A stretch of DNA of 64,000 nucleotides from Tritrichomonas musculus (Eukaryota > Parabasalia > Tritrichomonadida > Tritrichomonadidae). The notes below the pieces were generated by a model, which saw nothing but the letters and a program-made list of their open reading frames with translations, was not told where the DNA came from and made no database searches. The position numbers and the translations under genes are program-made. Shown here in pieces: positions 1 to 10,479 of the stretch. Location: positions 7,607,501 through 7,671,500 of the forward strand of contig JAPFFF010000004.1 of NCBI GenBank assembly GCA_039105265.1, given 5' to 3'. Position 1 is the stretch's first letter. Each line of letters begins with the position of its first letter.

Positions 1-881
1 TCATGCAGTGGGCCTTCGATCGCACCGAGAGTTACCCAGACATCAACGAATTCCAGCCTTACTGCCTGTCGTTGTGCGCACTTCTTGATTCTTTCTATCC
101 AGACAAGATCAACTTCTACTCACTCGATCCGAAGAACACCAAGAAAAATGCAAAAATTGCAATCAAAGCGATGCAAGAACTCAGCATTCCTGTTTTGTTT
201 GATTTGGCTGACACGCAAAGCACGAAGATCGATGACAAGGCACTTCTCACGCAACTGGCAGTTATCAAGATCACAATTGAAAAAGTTTTACCATTACAAG
301 CAACGATTTCAAAGTCAAGAACATTGATTCTCGATGATGAATTTGTTCCGCATAAAGAGGAAGGAAATAACCGCCGTTACGCTGGACGAAAGTTTGGATT
401 GATCATGACGTTGAACGAAACAGATTACAGAAATGGTTCAAAAATTGATCCAAAGATCGAACAAGTCAGTTTTGGAGAAGAAGTCCAACTCGCACTTACA
501 TTGACAAACATCGAAAATCCTTACTTGAATCCATCGGGAAGAATGCTTGACATGACAGAGCCAAACATCAAGAACGATTCCCACCAACAATTTGTGTTTG
601 GCAAGGATGAATGGAACACTGTCATTGATTCAATCTTCCAGCAAGGAATGGTTTGGGATGTTGCTGATGAGTTTAATCCAAATCCACCTGAAGGAACGCC
701 ATTCTACGTTTTCCCATTCCATGGAAGGCACAATCAGCACTTCATTTACAAGAAGGGAATGATTTATGCCCAGCAAAATGGTCATGTTGTTACATATGTT
801 GGAGGCAATGAGCCACTTGTTATGATGCCACCAAGCAGGGCACTCAAAGCAAGACAGACATTCAGAATTCAACTCATTTAA
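1..881 (+). CDS. CH-domain protein with C-terminal lectin-like segment, 5' partial
   Basis: The frame is open from the window edge, with the first ATG at 3, so the gene probably begins upstream. Residues 1-95 read as most of a calponin homology domain: the segments CALLDSFYPDKINFYSLDP and ELSIPVLFD match the central and C-terminal helices of CH domains, which bind actin or other cytoskeletal partners. The last ~90 residues (FYVFPFHGRHNQHFIYKKG, then a short repeat-like stretch) resemble one lobe of a ricin-type beta-trefoil. CH plus lectin-like architectures occur in trichomonad cytoskeletal proteins; the lectin reading is weaker than the CH reading. The stop codon overlaps a TAAA, the poly(A) signal form known in trichomonads. 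A second CH domain is expected upstream if this is an actin-bundling type, but that cannot be seen here. Confidence 0.7.
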   Translation, partial: MQWAFDRTESYPDINEFQPYCLSLCALLDSFYPDKINFYSLDPKNTKKNAKIAIKAMQELSIPVLFDLADTQSTKIDDKALLTQLAVIKITIEKVLPLQATISKSRTLILDDEFVPHKEEGNNRRYAGRKFGLIMTLNETDYRNGSKIDPKIEQVSFGEEVQLALTLTNIENPYLNPSGRMLDMTEPNIKNDSHQQFVFGKDEWNTVIDSIFQQGMVWDVADEFNPNPPEGTPFYVFPFHGRHNQHFIYKKGMIYAQQNGHVVTYVGGNEPLVMMPPSRALKARQTFRIQLI

Positions 882-1179
882 ATATAAAAATATTTAAGTA
901 TGTTTTTATATAAAAATCATAGAAATTATAGAATAAACAAGCAATCACATCAAGCATCGATTTAAATTATTTCAATAACTTTATTCACTTTTTGAATGAA
1001 ATACGATCAATTTTTAAATAAGTATAAATTGGAAATTCTTTCAATGACAATAATAACTTTGAATGAAATCATATATGATTCAATTTATTAATAAGTGCTT
1101 TAAAAAGACAATAAAATAAATATTATATTGAGATCAAGTTATTTTTATTAATTGTTTCCTTTTGAAAATATTAATTTCA
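882..1179. other. AT-rich intergenic region between convergent genes
   Basis: About 300 bases of very AT-rich DNA between the ends of two convergent genes. It contains the short motif CACTTTTTGAATG near 986, which recurs in several intergenic regions of this window (near 7318 and 20470). No gene is visible. Confidence 0.5.
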
Positions 1180-4167
1180 TTAATTAAGATCAAATCCAAA
1201 TCCTTCATAAAATTCTTTCGAAATTTCTTTGATTTTTGGATTTTTTCGTTGTTGTGCTTCTTTTTCTTTTGTAATTTCATCAGACTGAATGGGTTCAAAC
1301 AAAACATTATATAAAAAATCGACGGTTTTGTATTCTAAATATTTCGACTCATAAAGAGATTTGTTAGATATGTAGTTTCCAATTATTGAAAGAATCACAG
1401 TTTTATATTTATTAAAATTGTTTGATTGTTCATTAAGTTTTGTTGTGATTGAATCAACATCATTCCCATATTTTTTGATTAATGAAATACACAATAATTC
1501 AAGTGATGGATAAAATCCTTCATTCAATGATCGAACTAATAAATCGATCGATTTATCAATGCTGCCTTTTATTGGTTCTTCATACAAATATAGATGTGCT
1601 AAATTGTACATTGACACTTTGTCATTCTTCTGTCTGATCGCTTCTTCAAAATATTCAATCGATGAGCCAAGCCTTGGTTCAATTTTGTCTTCAAATCCTT
1701 TTTTGTAAATTATTCCGAGGTTGTTCTTAGCATATTGAATGTTGAATGATGATGCTTCTTTATAAAAACGAATAGATTGTTCGATGTTTCTCTCCATGTA
1801 TTTTCCTTCATGATACAAATATCCAACTGCAAAGCACCCTTCCTTACAACCATTCATAGCTGACCTAATCAAATAATGAATGCTTTTTTTTATATACATT
1901 AATAAATAATTATCATCTCCAAGATTAAATTGTGTTTGCGAATCACTTTGATTAGCAGCAAGTGAATAATAATGAATAGCTTTATTAATATCTCGTGTTA
2001 TATATTCTCCTTCATAATAAATTACACCAAGATTAAATTGTGCTTCTGGATGATTATTATTAGCAGCAAGTGAAAAATAATGAATAGCTTTATTAATATC
2101 TCGTGTTATATATTCTCCTTCATAATAAATTACACCAAGATTAAATTGTGCTCCTGGATGATTATGATTAGCAGCAAGTGAAAAATAATGAATAGCTTTA
2201 TTAATATCTCGTGTTATATATTCTCCTTTATAATAAATTGCACCAAGATTAATTTGTGCTTCTGGATGATTATGATTAGCAGCAAGTGAAAAATAATAAA
2301 TAGCTTTATTAATATCTCGTGTTATATATTCTCCTTTATAATAAATTACACCAAGAATAAATTGTGCTCCTGGATGATTATTATTAGCAGCAAGTGAAAA
2401 ATAATAAATAGCTTTATTAATATCTCGTGTTATATATTCTCCTTCATAATAAATTACACCAAGAATAAATTGTGCTTCTGGATGATTATTATTAGCAGCA
2501 AGTGAAAAATAATAAATAGCTTTATTAATATCTCGTGTTATATATTCTCCTTTATAATAAATTGCACCAAGAATAAATTGTGCTTCTGGATGATTATTAT
2601 TAGCAGCAAGTGAAAAATAATAAATAGCTTTATTAATATCTCGTGTTATATATTCTCCTTTATAATAAATTGCACCAAGATTAAATTGTGCTTCTGGATG
2701 ATTATGATTAGCAGCAAGTGATAAATAATGAATAGCAATTTTTTTATATGCATCGCTGTGTTTATCAATATAAAATTTGTCTCTGTTATAAAAGGTTGTT
2801 GAATAATATTTTTCATTCGATTTAATTTTAGAATTAATTAGATTAGCTAATTGGTGATGCTTAAGTAAAAAAATTAATAGTTCATTAAATAAATCTTCAA
2901 TTGTCGGTCGTTTTATATGATCTTCTTCTATGCATCGTTTGAAAAGTTGGTTATCATTCAATAATATTTTGTTCAGTTCATTATTCTGAGTTGTATTATC
3001 GTCATTCGTTATTCTTTCCTCGCTTGGCAGTATTTCTGTCAAAATAAATGAAATCATTTGGCCAAGTGAGTAGACGTCACTTTGATATGATGGAATGCCG
3101 CTTTCTGTCCTATTGATTTCTGGGGCTACAAATACTGAAGAAAAATCTGTTGTGAATTTTGAATTATCTACTTCGTTTCGTCTGCCAAAGTTGATCATTG
3201 AATCAAAATCAATGAGAACAATTTGTTTGTTCTTGTCAAAAATGACGTTGTTTGGCTTCAAGTCTCGATAAATGTATTCTTTCGATTTAAGATAACTGAA
3301 TATGCACAGAAGATCAAAAATAATAGCAATTTTTTCTTCATCTTTCATTTTTGAAATCTGACTCAATGGTTGACCATTTATGTATTCAATAACAAGTGAC
3401 TTATTTGGTCCCTCTTGGATTGTTCCATAAAATCGAGGAATAAATGGATGGTTCATGTTTCGATAATTGTTAATTTCTCTTTCTATTAGCTTATTGTCTC
3501 TTTGGTTCGATGTTTTGATTACAACTAATACTTCTTTTTCAATGTAATAATACAATTGAATCAAAGCTGAAGGAGTTGATAAAATGTCTCGTAAAAATAT
3601 AAACTCATCTTTGGAAAAAGATTTTTCTTGTAGTTGTTCCCCATTAATTGCTTCAAAACGATGAAGTCGATTTTCACTATTTTTAATATAACTGGTTTTG
3701 ATTAAATATCCGGCGATGCATGAAAAAATAAGTCGGAATAAAGAATTTAGTTGTCTGATTAAGAGTCGTTCAATGAAGTTGGATATTTCATATTTAAATG
3801 TTTCGTCACAAATTATTTCTTCATATTGAATTTGAATGTGATCTTCAAACAATTCTTTAGAATTCGATAAAAAACAAATTTTCAAGTTTTTTTTATTTGA
3901 TAATAACGAGTAAAGGAAATTGATTGAAGTTTGTTTGATGTAAATTATTGTTCGCTCAAAGACAAGAATAAAATTATTTTCTTTATATTCGCTGATAATA
4001 ATAATTTTGGATTCGTCCATTAGTTGATATGTTTTTTGATTATTTTCAAAATCGAAAACTGAAGAAATTTCGAGAAAAGAATAATCTTGAATTACTAACT
4101 CAATATTATTATTTGTAATTCGAATTTTGTTATTTTCCAAGAGTTCTTTAAAAGAATTTGACTTCAT
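1180..4167 (-). CDS. Protein kinase fused to Sel1-like repeats
   Basis: A 995-residue protein with a kinase domain at about 200-450 and Sel1-like (TPR-type) repeats at about 490-880. Kinase signatures are VIK with the candidate ATP lysine at 218, Glu230 in helix C, YRDLKPNN (300-307, catalytic Asp302), DFD (320-322, in place of DFG), APE (348-350) and SDVYSLG. No clear glycine-rich loop is seen, so ATP binding may be atypical, but the catalytic Lys and Asp are present. The N-terminal ~190 residues are unrecognised and rich in Ile, Asn and Phe. Seven of the Sel1 units are nearly identical 36-residue copies (AAN-NHPEAQF-LG-IYY-GEYITRDINKAI), followed by four or five diverged ones. Kinase-Sel1 fusions are an expanded family in trichomonads and are presumed signalling proteins with a protein-binding scaffold. 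The ATG at 4167 is the first in frame. Substrate unknown. Confidence 0.85.
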   Translation of the reverse strand: MKSNSFKELLENNKIRITNNNIELVIQDYSFLEISSVFDFENNQKTYQLMDESKIIIISEYKENNFILVFERTIIYIKQTSINFLYSLLSNKKNLKICFLSNSKELFEDHIQIQYEEIICDETFKYEISNFIERLLIRQLNSLFRLIFSCIAGYLIKTSYIKNSENRLHRFEAINGEQLQEKSFSKDEFIFLRDILSTPSALIQLYYYIEKEVLVVIKTSNQRDNKLIEREINNYRNMNHPFIPRFYGTIQEGPNKSLVIEYINGQPLSQISKMKDEEKIAIIFDLLCIFSYLKSKEYIYRDLKPNNVIFDKNKQIVLIDFDSMINFGRRNEVDNSKFTTDFSSVFVAPEINRTESGIPSYQSDVYSLGQMISFILTEILPSEERITNDDNTTQNNELNKILLNDNQLFKRCIEEDHIKRPTIEDLFNELLIFLLKHHQLANLINSKIKSNEKYYSTTFYNRDKFYIDKHSDAYKKIAIHYLSLAANHNHPEAQFNLGAIYYKGEYITRDINKAIYYFSLAANNNHPEAQFILGAIYYKGEYITRDINKAIYYFSLAANNNHPEAQFILGVIYYEGEYITRDINKAIYYFSLAANNNHPGAQFILGVIYYKGEYITRDINKAIYYFSLAANHNHPEAQINLGAIYYKGEYITRDINKAIHYFSLAANHNHPGAQFNLGVIYYEGEYITRDINKAIHYFSLAANNNHPEAQFNLGVIYYEGEYITRDINKAIHYYSLAANQSDSQTQFNLGDDNYLLMYIKKSIHYLIRSAMNGCKEGCFAVGYLYHEGKYMERNIEQSIRFYKEASSFNIQYAKNNLGIIYKKGFEDKIEPRLGSSIEYFEEAIRQKNDKVSMYNLAHLYLYEEPIKGSIDKSIDLLVRSLNEGFYPSLELLCISLIKKYGNDVDSITTKLNEQSNNFNKYKTVILSIIGNYISNKSLYESKYLEYKTVDFLYNVLFEPIQSDEITKEKEAQQRKNPKIKEISKEFYEGFGFDLN
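1950..2735 (-). repeat. 108-bp tandem repeats encoding Sel1 units
   Basis: About seven 108-bp units inside the kinase/Sel1 gene are nearly identical at DNA level, differing mainly at a few recurrent positions (att/aat, gag/aag and Glu/Gly codons). The flanking Sel1 units are much more diverged, so this block was expanded or homogenised recently. Confidence 0.85.
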
Positions 4168-5942
4168 GCTAAAAAGTAGAACACTTTTTAATTTTTAAAA
4201 ATAAAAATGGAAAATTGGCACTTTTCATTCAAATCTCTCTCAAATTTTCCCATAAAATTTTTTGAATGTTTTAATTTAGAATTAGGGTTTTATATAAAAT
4301 TGCGGTTATCCTCAATTTTGAATGCCCCCTTGAAAATCAAATTCAATTTTTTCTGATAAAAGTACCGATTTCGAGATCACGATCAATAAATAAAATCATT
4401 AAAATCGATATGGGCCATTATATTATATATCATCAAACATGATTAGTTTACTGATTTATTTTGAGTCCTAGAAAGACTAGTTAGATTATTTTTTACATTT
4501 AATATATTTTTTTAAACTTTTGTTTTTGGTATGAAATATGGCAAAAATATTGAAATTGCGAATTTATAAATGTTTTTGGGTGTCTAGCATGAATTTTTTA
4601 GTTTTCTACTTATCATATTTGATATCTTTTAACAGATAATCCAGTTCATTAAAATAGTAAAAGAAAAAAGATCTTCCTGATATTTAGTAAATTTAAGTAT
4701 ACATAAATTAGCACATATACCTGAAATTTTAGATAATTTTTTGACATTTGAAAAATATAGTTTTCTAATAGAAAATACAAATATGATTATATTTATTATC
4801 ATTCCTAATGGTTTATGCAATACATAACATTTGATTTTAAAGTTTTTGAATATAGATAACTAATCAATAATTTGGAATAATTGAAAAATATTCATAATTA
4901 AATATTGATAATTAGTTCACAACTTTAATAATTATTATATTTATTAAATTAAAATCATATAGATGATTTAAATGTTGAGATAAATAAAAAACAAAGATTA
5001 AAATATTGAATAGTTTACATATTATGTTTTCTGAGTTTAAAAACCCTATTTAGAATGTTTTAATTCAAAATTTTGATAACTTTGAATACTTTCATTCAAT
5101 TTAGGAGAAAATTCAAAAATACAGAAAAAAGATTAATATAAAAAAATGTAAATATTTTAGTTTATTTTCATTTTAATATCTTTTACTCTTACTTTATATA
5201 CTAGTGCAATTGCTTGGATCGATTTTATGCTAATTTAATCACAGCCATATTTGTATAAGAGCGATTTGAGATTAATGAACTTGGATCTCCTAAAAATAGC
5301 CATTAACTATGTCACAGTAGCTACTTAATATTGTTTTTTGAATATATATGCTAATTGAAGCATCGATAATCATTAAATTTGGCTGAATTTTTTTGATAGT
5401 TTGTTGAAATTTTTAGAAGTTGGTTTTGCTTTTTCTTCACATATTAGTATTTGCAATGATGATAGCTCTATTTTTTCCCAAATTTTAACTGAACAAAAGA
5501 TTAAATTAATCATTTGAGTTACTGAGAGGTATTCATGTAGAGAAATTGACGAAATATTGTAATATTGATCATATTTTCTTTATTTTTATTTTGAAACTAA
5601 GAATGTACTTTAATGGATAAGAATTTTATACTTCTATTTTTGAGATATTTCTATTTTTATTTTTCTGAATAAAAATCGTTTTATAATTGATAGTCTATAT
5701 AGAGGTGAGGCTGCGAAAATTTTTGGTATTTTTTAATAATATTAATACATATTATTTTATTCCAGAATTAAATGTTATTTATGATAATTTCACTAATATT
5801 TTTTTCAACCTAAAATGAAATTCAAAAAAATTTTATCAACAGATTAACAACATTCAAAATTTAAAACATGACATTCAAAAATATTTTAAACTACTTTCCA
5901 AAAACTGGACCTCACAATTTTGTGAGAAAATTGAATTTTCTG
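4168..5942. other. AT-rich intergenic region, 1.8 kb
   Basis: No convincing coding frame. The DNA is extremely AT-rich with scattered short palindromes. The part next to 4167 is the upstream region of the kinase gene. The 63-codon minus-strand frame at 4629-4820 is low-complexity and unlikely to be a gene. Confidence 0.5.
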
Positions 5943-6185
5943 TTATATAAACTCATAAAATTGAAAATTCAAGCGATGAAAACATAGCTTTGATAATGTC
6001 GACGTCGCTTTTTTAAATTGGCAAAACTCTTCTTCATTGATAATAATGTCTAAGCAATCAGAAAGTTTGGTTGTGAAGCTGTTTTGCTTTTGGTCTCTCT
6101 GACCGAGAGCTGACCAGTTTGCTGGCTTCTTTTTCTGCCTTTCGAAGAACCTTTGAACAGAGTTATTATTCTGTGGATGAACAGA
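5943..6185 (-). other. Short gene-like open frame, possible gene remnant
   Basis: An 80-codon frame without an ATG start, in an island (about 5990-6230) visibly richer in G+C than its surroundings. The peptide is normal in composition (for example QRFFERQKKKPANWSALGQR) and unlike the Asn/Ile/Lys-rich noise of nearby frames. Its 5' edge falls close to CATCCACAG, which would do for an intron 3' end, although the full trichomonad 3' splice motif is not present. The opposite strand of the same island also carries protein-like frames (ATG near 6047, then a frame change), so the true strand is uncertain. I do not recognise the product. Confidence 0.25.
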
Positions 6186-6403
6186 TCAGAAGAAATATGG
6201 CAGAGGCTTTTTGCTCTTTATAATGATTAAAAACAGTCAATATCAACTCGATTTTTTGCATGAGTCAATATTCAGTCAAAAAAGAATCTGAATTTGAAAA
6301 AATATTTAAAGATGAAGTTTTGAATATTTTTTTTTTTATACAATTTCAGAGATATAGAATGAATATGCATTGATCAAAACCAAATACAATTCATTTATAT
6401 AAT

Positions 6404-6844
6404 TTAAGATTCAGCTCTTTTTTTTAAAGCTTTTTCATCGATTCCCAAATTGCCAACTGATAAAGAAAATGGAATTGAAATTTCTTTGAGTAAATGACAA
6501 TTTTCGAATACATTGCTACCAATGCTGATAACTGATGAAGGAATAAATATTTGAGTTAATGATTCACATCCCTTAAAAGCAAAATCACCAATCTTGGTAA
6601 CTGAGGATGGGATTTGGATAGATTTTAAAGATTTGCATCCAAAAAATGCATTTTCACCGATTTCTGTTATAAATGAAGGTATCTCTACTTGTTTTAAAAA
6701 GAAACAATCATAAAGTACTCCATCACCAAAACGAATTCTTTCATCGTTAAGCAAAAGAGAATTAATTTCTTGATTATTTTTTTTATATGCAATATAAAGC
6801 GGTGTCTTATTAATAAAAACATTTTTGAAACGTAATGAATAATT
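6404..6844 (-). pseudogene. Ankyrin repeat plus BspA-like LRR tail (terminal exon or gene remnant)
   Basis: The open frame has no in-frame ATG start, so it is either a last exon or a remnant. It begins with a single ankyrin repeat (NKTPLYIAYKKNNQEINSLLL, from 6811 downward) and continues into four BspA-type leucine-rich repeats of about 23 residues with the family pattern L-x-IPSSVTKIGDFAFKGC. BspA-like LRRs are a large surface-protein family in trichomonads and are also found fused to ankyrin repeats. The stop codon is part of TAAA. Two more isolated ankyrin cassettes and an ankyrin gene lie upstream on the same strand, so this is plausibly the 3' end of one larger gene at 6404-9142. Confidence 0.6.
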
Positions 6845-7174
6845 TTATGCAAATTTTGTTAAAATAAGTATGAAACTTCATTCAATATGCATTAATGAAC
6901 TTTATTTAAATATTTGATTGTATAAATGGTGTTTAAATTTCAAATTAAAAATGCCATTTAAATAAATATATGCGAAATTTCATTAGAATTATTATTTGTT
7001 GAAAAACATAATTAAAACACTTTAATATTGAATTACATTGAAAATAAAATGTTTGAATTAAATTAAAAACCAGCCCATAGAAATTTTATTTATAATATTT
7101 TATTTGCAATTTTATAAAAAAACAAATATTGCATTAAAATGTAATTAGAAACAAAAAAATAAAATTGATTTAAA

Positions 7175-7261
7175 ATTGACATCAGTTTTTTGGTCATTTA
7201 ATAAAAGTTTTACAATATCAACATTTTCTTTTCGAATTGCTATATGTAATGAAGTTTGATT
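7175..7261 (-). pseudogene. Isolated ankyrin-repeat cassette C
   Basis: Exactly 29 codons encode one ankyrin repeat core (starting NQTSLHIAIRKENVDIVKLLL and ending DVN). An in-frame TAA lies directly before it and the downstream frame soon closes. The repeat is well preserved although no start or continuous frame exists, which fits either an exon or a recently broken gene. Confidence 0.6.
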
Positions 7262-7648
7262 TTAAAAACTAAATATAAATCTTATAAATTCTATAGTGAA
7301 ATATAATTGAATATTTACTTTTTGAATGCAATTCAAAAATATAAATATTGAAAACAAGATTAAATAACTTTTGAAATTCTATTGAAAATAGCAAATGAAA
7401 ATTGCATTTAATCACTGAAAATCAAATATCACAAATGTTTTATATGTTTTAAATTTCATTTCAAAGTATAAATTGAAATTATATTTAAATGAATTTGATT
7501 GAAAATTAAATTTGAAAAAGATTCGATTTTGAATGTAATTTAAATTCAATAGAATTGAATTTTATTTAAAAACTAAAGAACCAATTTTATTAAAACGAAT
7601 AATTCTCAATTTTATTAATATAATTTTTTTTTATAAAACTTCGATAAG

Positions 7649-7735
7649 ATTGATATCAATTTCTGGATGGCTTAATAATAACTTGACAATTTCGACATTA
7701 CCTTGGTCAACCGCAATATGCAGTGCTGATTTATT
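7649..7735 (-). pseudogene. Isolated ankyrin-repeat cassette B
   Basis: Exactly 29 codons encode a near-consensus ankyrin repeat (NKSALHIAVDQGNVEIVKLLL, ending DIN). The frame stops a few codons later. The sequence just upstream (CGTTTCAAAAATAC) is also found upstream of the cassette at 6811 (CGTTTCAAAAATG), which suggests that cassette and spacer were duplicated together. Confidence 0.65.
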
Positions 7736-7942
7736 TATAAAGCAAATAAATATAAAATTTTACAATAAATGTATTTTTGAAACGATATATATTATATTGA
7801 TATTTAAAATTCTAAAAGAAATGATGATTATGGAATGTCATTTATTAAAACAATCAAAGGAAGAAATGAAATTAAAAAAATATTTTGGTGTGGAATTTCA
7901 TAAAAACAAAAAATAAAAAAAAAATTGGAGTTATAGTACAAT

Positions 7943-9142
7943 TTAAAACAAAAAAATATAAATTATTATGTAATTTATCTTGATATTCTTTGTTTGTAAT
8001 AGAATTTTAACAATATTAACATAATTTAACATACACAAGTGATAAAAAATGAAAGGATCATCAAGGTTATTTGGAAAGAAAGAATAATTATAATTGTTCA
8101 AACTTTCAATATCAAATAAACTTTGTACTATATTAAAATTGGGAATTGTATTTTTCTTCTGCATTTGTTTCATAAAACCAATTTTTTCCCAATCAAGTTT
8201 TTGGTCTTGAATGTAATTGATATAAAAGTAATTAGAGATGTCAATGTGATGACATTGAATTGAAAATTGATAACAATCAAAAATGAAGTCATAATCTTTT
8301 AAAAGATCTTTATTATTTTCTTCAATCAAATGGATTATTTCAGCATTTTCTCCATGAATTGCATAATAAATAATTGATTTATCTAGAGGAACACCATTCA
8401 AATACAAATATTTGAAAATTTGATTGGATCCAAAAAATGCTGAATATTTAATCAATGTCGTTTTTTTATAATACATATTTTGTGCAATTAAAAATGAATT
8501 TGTTTCGAATATTGAATGTGGAATCTCAGAATTTAATGATATGCAATTCTTATTTACAAATATAATGAATTCTTCAATCGAATCAGCTCTAATTAGCTGG
8601 CATATATAACTATCATTTTCGCCAATTTGACAATTTTCATCAAAATTATTAATATATTCTGAATTTTCTTTTTCAATTTCTTTTAGTATATTTTCATCAG
8701 TAATATATGATTTGAGTTCTTTAAACAAATAATTTAAATATCCTTCGAACCAAATCATCTTATTACTTGAAAAAAAATTAATAATATAAGAATCTATTTG
8801 TATTATTTGAGCCTTAATAAGAAATAAAAGGATTCGCTTGTTAATTTTAAATATATTGAATATTTCTTGATTTGAATATCTTTCTTGCAATTCTAATCTA
8901 AAATGTAAGAAAATTTTCTCTATTTTTTCAAAGAAATTTGGTGTTCGATGATGGTAATCGGATATTGTTAGCAATAAATGTATGAATTCATTAAATTCAT
9001 GAATATCTGAATGAATTTTTTGATTATGTAGTAAATTAAATATATTTTGTAACTCTTCTTCATTATATTTTGTTTCATCTAGGAATTCAATTAGTTTTTT
9101 CTGTATTGTTTTCTTTTTCTCTAAGTATTCTAGTATTTCCAT
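7943..9142 (-). CDS. Ankyrin/DUF3447-type protein, possibly the first exon of a longer gene
   Basis: 399 residues from an ATG at 9142. The N-terminal ~180 residues are helical and acidic/Lys-rich, as in trichomonad ankyrin proteins. The middle (about 215-345, with SFLIAQNMYYKKTTLIKYSA and IHGENAEIIHLIEEN) matches the DUF3447 region that typically precedes ankyrin repeats there. The end (about 362-391) is one ankyrin repeat finishing KNIKIN, followed by nine low-complexity residues (YIIIYIFLF) and a stop. That tail looks like read-through into spacer. The ankyrin repeat ends at the same point (after the Asn of xIN/DVN) as the cassettes at 7649 and 7175. Role unknown; ankyrin repeats bind proteins. 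A short motif shared with the HECT gene lies 22 bases upstream of the start. Confidence 0.7.
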   Translation of the reverse strand: MEILEYLEKKKTIQKKLIEFLDETKYNEEELQNIFNLLHNQKIHSDIHEFNEFIHLLLTISDYHHRTPNFFEKIEKIFLHFRLELQERYSNQEIFNIFKINKRILLFLIKAQIIQIDSYIINFFSSNKMIWFEGYLNYLFKELKSYITDENILKEIEKENSEYINNFDENCQIGENDSYICQLIRADSIEEFIIFVNKNCISLNSEIPHSIFETNSFLIAQNMYYKKTTLIKYSAFFGSNQIFKYLYLNGVPLDKSIIYYAIHGENAEIIHLIEENNKDLLKDYDFIFDCYQFSIQCHHIDISNYFYINYIQDQKLDWEKIGFMKQMQKKNTIPNFNIVQSLFDIESLNNYNYSFFPNNLDDPFIFYHLCMLNYVNIVKILLQTKNIKINYIIIYIFLF

Positions 9143-10178
9143 TTATTATCTTCTCTAGGTTTTGAAATTTGTTAAGGGAGGGCTATCGTTATTTTTTTTC
9201 ATTCAAAAATAATGTAAAAATATGATTTTGAAAATATTTATATCTTTGAATGTATTTAATTTTTCATTTATTCATTATATTAAAATAAATATATATTTAA
9301 TTTAATATTAATTTTTTAAAAAGGGGAAATTAAAAATGTTTTTATTATAGTTTTTCATCAACATTTTTAAAAGGTAAATTTTGTTAGATTAATTAAAAAA
9401 ACATGAATAAAATAAAATAGAATTTATAAATCCATAAAAATCATGCTCATTCTTCAATAAAGCATTTTAAATTATATGGAAATTGTTTGTTTTCTTATTT
9501 TACTTGAATACCCATGGCTCATAAATCACGAAATGCATTCAGCATTTCTATAGAAACTTCTTCTTATTTATGTGTGATGGTTGTTGAAATAAAATGAGTC
9601 TTAATTTATCGAATATATAAATTTTTATATGAAAAAAAAGAATGATCATCGATTTTTAAAAATTTTCAAATATTCATGGAAAAAAAAGAGATTTATCAAA
9701 AAAATTTTGATTTTTTTAATGCTTCAAATTTATATAATAAGTTCTATGAAATTAAACAGCAATTCGATATTCTAAATTTCTATGTGTGGATATAATGATT
9801 TAGCCAAAAATTTTCGCGTTTTTTTATTTTTATCATATGAAAAAACCGAATTGCAAAAATGAAAAAAATTGTGATAAAGACTACCATTTTTTTGAATGAT
9901 CACTAAGAAAAAATTGAAAAAATTGAAAAATAATAAAAATAGTAATGTATATGTTTATTTAAGCATTTAAATAAATAATCGTTTATTTGGATTATGATAA
10001 AAGTTCTTCAATCAGGAAATCGAAATTTGTTTTCATTTGCTAAATATTTGAATATTAATTCTAATATTCAAGTATTTACATATTTATAATTTGGGTATCA
10101 AGATAAAATTTGATTATTATAAAGTACTGAGCTTTTTTTGTCCATTTCTAGTCCATATTTTTATTAAATTTCTAAAAT
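9143..10178. other. AT-rich intergenic region upstream of the ankyrin gene
   Basis: About 1 kb of AT-rich, low-complexity DNA without a convincing frame. Its left end carries an inverted copy of the motif also found at 10480-10500, so this region may be the inside of a small TTAA-ended element (9172-10494). Confidence 0.4.
9165..9185 (-). promoter_or_regulatory. Motif TTAAGGGAGGGCTA upstream of the ankyrin gene
   Basis: Its reverse complement, CCTCCCTTAACAAATTT, is repeated at 10484-10500 upstream of the HECT gene, at 22 and 35 bases from the respective ATGs; over the 21-bp span only one position differs. The two copies are in divergent orientation, so they may be a shared core promoter element or the two ends of an inserted element. 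Confidence 0.4.
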
Positions 10179-10432
10179 CTAAATAGTTTTTGGCAAGTTT
10201 TTTACAACGCCGAAACCTCCCTCGTACATGTGTCCCAAATTGTAGAAAGATTCAGCGTTTCCCATATCAGCTGCTTTTATATAGAATTCAATCGAATTTG
10301 AATAATTCTGAGGTACACCGATTCCCTTTTCGTAAGCGAATCCGATATTTTTTAGCGGGTAACAATTTCATATTTCCGTTGCCTTCTCGAAGAATTCGAT
10401 TCCATTTTCTGAAAGTTCATCATAACAAAAAA
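10179..10432 (-). pseudogene. Sel1-repeat gene fragment with a nonsense codon
   Basis: Read on the minus strand this stretch encodes a clear Sel1-type segment: NIGFAYEKGIGVPQNYSNSI, then EFYIKAADMGNAESFYNLGH and MYEGGFGVVKNL. One unit upstream the frame is broken by a TGA where GGA (Gly) is expected in the repeat, and there is no start codon or remainder of a gene. The G+C content is higher than in the surrounding DNA. It is a remnant of another kinase/Sel1-type gene. The plus-strand 84-codon frame here is only its shadow. Confidence 0.75.
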
Positions 10433-10479
10433 TATTGTTTTTAGAAAAAATTGAAAGAAATTTTTGGAAAAAAATTTGG

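Noticed and set aside
4629-4820. 63-codon minus-strand frame
   Set aside because: Low-complexity Ile/Lys/Phe-rich peptide in extremely AT-rich DNA; expected by chance.
10190-10444. 84-codon plus-strand frame
   Set aside because: It is the shadow of the Sel1 pseudogene on the minus strand, which gives clear repeat motifs.
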